Source: a bacterium (GTDB lineage: Bacteria; BMS3Abin14). Taken from it: 8,373 nt of DNA. This document shows positions 6,077-8,373 of the stretch, one piece after another (within the stretch, counting starts at the first letter, position 1; each line of letters starts with the position of its first letter). Where the stretch lies: assembly GCA_022865845.1 (NCBI GenBank), contig JALHUC010000419.1, positions 1 to 8,373 of the forward strand, written 5' to 3'. The translations under genes were made by a program, and so were the position numbers. Below the pieces are notes generated by a model, which saw only the letters and a list, made by a program, of their open reading frames with translations, searched no databases and was not told the origin of the DNA.

Positions 6077-6736
6077 GTGAGATCGCCAGACAGAAAAGCA
6101 TGGCAACTCCCTGATTTTGTTGCATTTTATATTTTACTTATACTTCTACTTCTACTGAGCCCCACCCCCCTCCTGGCATCTGAATGGGAGCCAGCTGAAG
6201 AGAGCGTCTCCGGCCTCCATGCCCAATGCTGGTCCCTGGGAGCCAGTGTCGGCCGGGTAGAGAGGCTCAATGGCGGCCTTGCCGAACTGGCCGGGCCGGA
6301 TGACGAAGTGATCATCATTGAAGGTATCCAGAGCGACTATCTGACTCCTTATACATCAGAGCAATATCAGGTGTCCCTGAACCTTATGAATAATATGACC
6401 CTCCTGCAGGCGGCTTACGGCATGCGCATCAGCACTGTTCCCTTTCCCAAAGTATTTCTAAGGCCATGGATAGGAGCGTACCTGACCCTGAACTTGCTTG
6501 AGGATCATCGAGATGTTAACGCAGGTAATGATGAGTTTGAAGGCGGGGGAATCGGTCTGGCCGCTTCGGCGGGGGTGACAATGAAGCTCAGCCAATGGGC
6601 TGCTCTGGAAATGGCCGTAAGGGGTGACCAGATCTTTATGCTCGGGCAGCTTGAGAGCGGTGATTTTTTCAGTGATGCGTTCAGAATGCGCGGTTTGTAC
6701 CTGCGCCTTGTCTACTTATTTCAAACCCAGGAGTGA
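6077..6736 (+). CDS. Signal-peptide protein, probable outer-membrane beta-barrel-like protein
   Basis: This 219-aa protein has a basic N-terminus, a leucine-rich hydrophobic stretch (14-28) and a likely signal peptidase I site after LLA at residue 34. The mature part has no other long hydrophobic segment. It alternates polar and apolar residues in strand-like blocks with many glycines and aromatics, for example around 112-140 (YGMRI, WIGAYLTLN) and at the C-terminus (LYLRLVYLF). This fits a small outer-membrane barrel, but no named family was recognised. It ends in QTQE after F215 rather than in the usual terminal aromatic, which weakens the barrel reading. The GTG start at 6077 has GAGGGG (6066-6071) 5 nt upstream. 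Repeat-rich spacers flank it on the left and a repeated hairpin follows on the right, so it appears to be a lone gene. Confidence 0.75.
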   Translation: MRSPDRKAWQLPDFVAFYILLILLLLLSPTPLLASEWEPAEESVSGLHAQCWSLGASVGRVERLNGGLAELAGPDDEVIIIEGIQSDYLTPYTSEQYQVSLNLMNNMTLLQAAYGMRISTVPFPKVFLRPWIGAYLTLNLLEDHRDVNAGNDEFEGGGIGLAASAGVTMKLSQWAALEMAVRGDQIFMLGQLESGDFFSDAFRMRGLYLRLVYLFQTQE

Positions 6737-6773
6737 CTTGCTGCAAAGGCAATGGAATTTTAACGCGGAGTAC

Positions 6774-6796
6774 GTCACGCCTCTGGCGTGACAGGC
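6774..6796. repeat. Dispersed hairpin repeat, copy 1
   Basis: GTCACGCC (6774-6781), loop TCT and GGCGTGAC (6785-6792) make a perfect 8-bp stem. Bases 6775-6796 are repeated exactly at 7715-7736. It lies 38 bp after the stop of the preceding gene. It has no T run, so it is more like a REP-type palindrome than a rho-independent terminator, though it could protect the mRNA 3' end. Confidence 0.75.
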
Positions 6797-7073
6797 CCTG
6801 GTATTGAGAAAACCTCAATTGGCGAAAAGGATCATTGAGCCGGTAGTCGCGTATCTCATTGTTCCCTCCTTGTGATGTAATGTTCCATTCCTCAGTATAG
6901 CGTAGGGGGAATAGAGCCCCGGGTGTCAAAGGGAGATTAAAGTAAGGTTCCTGATTAGGTGACTCCCATGTCCTTCGGTTAGGTTATAATGAATAGAAAG
7001 CAGATGATATCGTTCAGGAAGGAAAAAGCCAGGACCTGCAAGGGTTCCGTGTTCCTGAATTTTCACGAAGGGG
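6797..7073. other. Intergenic spacer with few recognisable signals
   Basis: The gap between the barrel-like gene and the DUF1566 gene is about 345 bp. After the hairpin it holds only a small inverted repeat (ATTGAG 6803-6808 / CTCAAT 6814-6819) and a TATAAT at 6985-6990. Reading frames here lack a credible start or composition and are not supported as genes. No heptamer array was seen. Confidence 0.5.
6985..6990 (+). promoter_or_regulatory. Perfect -10 hexamer upstream of the DUF1566 gene
   Basis: TATAAT matches the consensus -10 and lies about 93 bp before the preferred start. No good -35 lies 16-18 bp upstream, and no extended -10 TG is present. It is a weak, possibly activator-dependent, promoter candidate. 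Confidence 0.3.
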
Positions 7074-7082
7074 GTGGTGGGG

Positions 7083-7580
7083 GTGCCAAGTAAACCAATT
7101 ATTACAAGCGCGATCCTGACGGTGATCCTGTGCCTAGCAGTCTTTTCCACAGTGGCAATTGGAGCGGACGAGCGGTTTATGGATAACGGGGACGGGACGG
7201 TGACCGACACAAAAACAGGCCTGATGTGGGCCCAGACGGACAACATGGGGCACATTACCTGGCATGATGCCAAACGCTACTGCGATAACATCATCCTGAG
7301 CGAGCACAACAACTGGCGCATGCCCACCGTAGAGGAACTGAAGACCCTCTTTGACGGTTCTCTTGATGACTTTGAAACGATCTGTGGACACCATATCAAA
7401 TCCGCACCCCAGATCGAACTCAGTTGTGGATTTGTTTGGTCCTCAGAGGTTCTCGCTGTCCCGGGGGGATACTCCGTCCAGGCGAAGGTCTTTAACTTCG
7501 CCAAAGGTTACTGGTACTCTGCCCGGATGAGCCAGTATCTGGGTTACCGGGCGCTTCCGGTGAGGAGTGTCGGGGAGTAA
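7083..7580 (+). CDS. Secreted DUF1566 (Lcl C-terminal-like) domain protein
   Basis: This 165-aa protein starts with a signal peptide: K4, a hydrophobic core at about 6-26, and a likely cut after IGA at 28. A single DUF1566-type domain follows. Its hallmarks are DNGDGTVTDTKTGLMW (34-49), the A-K-R-Y-C segment (63-67), NNWRMPTVEEL (76-86) and the terminal RALPVRSV. The family is common in exported proteins of proteobacteria and related groups, but its function is unknown and no catalytic residues are established. The C67 side chain and two more cysteines in the mature part could form disulfides. GTG codons at 7074, 7077 and 7083 are all in frame. The last is preferred because AAGGGGG (7068-7074) is then 8 nt away. 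A start at 7074 would add three residues. Direct copies of a 22-bp hairpin repeat flank the gene on both sides. Confidence 0.88.
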   Translation: MPSKPIITSAILTVILCLAVFSTVAIGADERFMDNGDGTVTDTKTGLMWAQTDNMGHITWHDAKRYCDNIILSEHNNWRMPTVEELKTLFDGSLDDFETICGHHIKSAPQIELSCGFVWSSEVLAVPGGYSVQAKVFNFAKGYWYSARMSQYLGYRALPVRSVGE

Positions 7581-7592
7581 TGGGTAAGGGCA

Positions 7593-7635
7593 GTCCAAAG
7601 TCCAATGTCCAAAGGAAAGGCAGGGCGGAGGGCGT
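7593..7635. repeat. Heptamer array GTCCAAA plus G-rich tail, copy 2 of a dispersed block
   Basis: Three phased units GTCCAAA, GTCCAAT, GTCCAAA (7593-7613) are followed by GGAAAGGC and the units AGGGCGG and AGGGCGT (7622-7635). The block is identical to 5746-5788 but lacks one leading heptamer. It begins 12 bp after the DUF1566 stop. Confidence 0.85.
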
Positions 7636-7643
7636 TGAAAAAC

Positions 7644-7678
7644 AGTGCGAAGTGCGCAGGGCGGAGGGCGAAGGGCGG
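7644..7678. repeat. Heptamer tandem array, consensus AGKGCGN
   Basis: Five phased units: AGTGCGA, AGTGCGC, AGGGCGG, AGGGCGA and AGGGCGG. The last three resemble the AGGGCGN pair that ends the preceding block, and 8 bp of other sequence separates the two. The unit may have expanded here from that pair. Confidence 0.75.
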
Positions 7679-7714
7679 GGGTCAGAATTCAGCAAACCAC
7701 CAGACTCGATGACA

Positions 7715-7736
7715 TCACGCCTCTGGCGTGACAGGC
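7715..7736. repeat. Dispersed hairpin repeat, copy 2
   Basis: TCACGCC (7715-7721), loop TCT and GGCGTGA (7725-7731) form the stem. The 22 bp at 7715-7736 match 6775-6796 exactly and in the same orientation, on the other side of the DUF1566 gene. A pair of GTGGGAGN octamers follows at 7749-7764. Confidence 0.75.
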
Positions 7737-7762
7737 TTCAGACCCGAAGTGGGAGCGTGGGA

Positions 7763-7797
7763 GTGAACCTGGAATTTGGAACCTGAAACCTGAAACT
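7763..7797. repeat. Heptamer tandem array, consensus TGRAACC
   Basis: Five phased units: GTGAACC, TGGAATT, TGGAACC, TGAAACC and TGAAACT. The first is identical to the unit of the 1011-1059 array and the third resembles the 5892-5919 array, which links the separate arrays by sequence. Confidence 0.7.
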
Positions 7798-7812
7798 CCA
7801 ACCGAAGGTTGG
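7798..7812. repeat. Small perfect hairpin CCAACC-GAA-GGTTGG
   Basis: A 6-bp perfect stem (7798-7803 / 7807-7812) with a 3-nt loop sits directly at the end of the heptamer array. It has the same architecture as the hairpins at 6774 and 7715 (perfect stem, 3-nt loop) but a different sequence. It lies 74 bp upstream of the cupin start and has no T run. Confidence 0.5.
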
Positions 7813-7886
7813 CGTGATTGTCCGGAATCCAGTTTGAATTCATTAAAACAGCTGATTTGTGCCAAAAAGTGGTTATGGAGGTCGCT

Positions 7887-8246
7887 ATGAAAAAAGTGAA
7901 CCTTGACCAAAAATTTACTCTTTTCAATGAGCAGTGGAAACCGAAGATCGTCGGAGAACTCAACGGTCAGCACGTCAAGTTGGGAAAGATAGAAGGTTCT
8001 TTCGTGTGGCATCAGCACGAGAAGGAGGACGAGCTGTTTCTGGTTGTGAAGGGAAATATGCGCCTTGAGTTTCCCGACAGCACTGTGGATGTCGGTGAAG
8101 GAGAGTTTATCATTGTGCCGCGCGGTATCCAGCACCGTCCCGTAGCTGACAAGGAGTGCCACATCCTCATGTTTGAACCAGCTTCGACTTTGAATACGGG
8201 CAACGTGAAGGATTCCTTTACCGTGGAAGAACCGGAGTGGATCTAA
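7887..8246 (+). CDS. Small single-domain cupin protein
   Basis: This 119-aa cytoplasmic protein is one cupin beta-barrel. Motif 1 is G37x4-H42xH44x4E49x6G56, read in the segment WHQHEKEDELFLVVKG. Motif 2 is G72-E-F-I-I-V-P78-R-G80-I-Q-H83. H42, H44, E49 and H83 are the usual metal ligands (Fe, Mn, Zn or Ni in the family), so a metal site is expected. It resembles the mannose-6-phosphate-isomerase-like cupins of unknown substrate; no specific reaction can be assigned. The start at 7887 is chosen over the in-frame ATG at 7818 because GGAGG (7877-7881) lies 5 nt before it and similarity to cupins begins after it. It is probably monocistronic, with heptamer arrays on both sides. Confidence 0.88.
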   Translation: MKKVNLDQKFTLFNEQWKPKIVGELNGQHVKLGKIEGSFVWHQHEKEDELFLVVKGNMRLEFPDSTVDVGEGEFIIVPRGIQHRPVADKECHILMFEPASTLNTGNVKDSFTVEEPEWI

Positions 8247-8253
8247 AGAAAGG

Positions 8254-8309
8254 CAGTGCCAGGAACCCAGTACCCAGTACCCAGTACCCAGTACCCAGGA
8301 ACCTGGTAT
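8254..8309. repeat. Heptamer tandem array, unit CAGTACC
   Basis: Eight phased 7-bp units: CAGTGCC, AGGAACC, four perfect CAGTACC (8268-8295), CAGGAAC and CTGGTAT. The outer units are diverged and the core is perfect. The array begins 7 bp after the cupin stop. A CCAGG-AA-CCTGG inverted repeat lies at 8295-8306. Nothing was recognised from 8310 to the window end. Confidence 0.85.
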
Positions 8310-8373
8310 TAAGTGCCAGGAATTGCTCTTAGCCACAACTCCCGCTCCGACCTCCAGAGTTCCTTAGTCCCCG

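Noticed and set aside
6681..6929. 82-codon - strand frame in the 6737-7073 spacer
   Set aside because: It overlaps the end of the 6077 gene, crosses the hairpin repeat, and shows no domain, signal peptide or convincing ribosome site.
5745..7635. Insertion sequence or composite transposon bounded by the 44-bp direct repeats
   Set aside because: No transposase, terminal inverted repeats or target-site duplication was seen between or beside them; the repeats are made of heptamer arrays.
5739..7812. CRISPR array
   Set aside because: The repeats are 7-8 bp tandem units with no spacers of uniform length, no 25-37 bp repeats, and no cas genes nearby.
7689..8336. 215-codon - strand frame covering the cupin gene
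   Set aside because: Its N-terminus is translated from the heptamer array (repeating short motifs) and its body is antisense to a clear cupin with its own ribosome site.

Overview
The window is a GC-rich bacterial chromosomal segment with seven supported protein genes. Six are on the + strand and one (thyX) is on the - strand. The genes use clear Shine-Dalgarno sites and several GTG starts. Two have apparent Sec signal peptides, and one of these looks like an outer-membrane protein, so the cell is probably Gram-negative. The gene content (a long-form ThyX, a P2A calcium-type ATPase, a YccA-type Bax-inhibitor-like protein, a DUF1566 protein) and the repeat-rich spacers would fit a deltaproteobacterial-like lineage, but that placement is inference only.

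Layout. Positions 1-100 hold two tandem intrinsic terminators closing an operon that lies off the left edge, with a heptamer repeat between them. A Bax inhibitor-1-like membrane protein (242-1000) is followed on the same strand by a complete P-type Ca2+-ATPase (1193-3991). Next come a spacer with a stem-loop, a possible 14-codon upstream reading frame and a small Cys-rich protein of unknown function (4270-4560). The convergent flavin-dependent thymidylate synthase gene thyX (4732-5661, -) follows. The right third is accessory in character: a secreted or outer-membrane protein (6077-6736), a secreted DUF1566 protein (7083-7580) and a small cupin (7887-8246). These stand as isolated single genes separated by spacers packed with short tandem repeats and hairpins.

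How the genes relate. The Bax-inhibitor-like protein and the Ca2+ pump could be a leak/pump pair for ion homeostasis. ThyX supplies dTMP and is an independent housekeeping gene. The three right-hand genes have no evident pathway link.

The most striking signal is not a gene. Six of the eight intergenic gaps carry phased tandem arrays of 7-bp units (two further arrays have 8-bp units). Each array has its own unit sequence, and all lie outside the supported genes. One 44-bp repeat block recurs at 5745-5788 and 7592-7635, and one 22-bp hairpin recurs at 6775-6796 and 7715-7736, so the same modules are scattered around the right-hand genes. No tRNA, rRNA, CRISPR array or transposase gene was seen.
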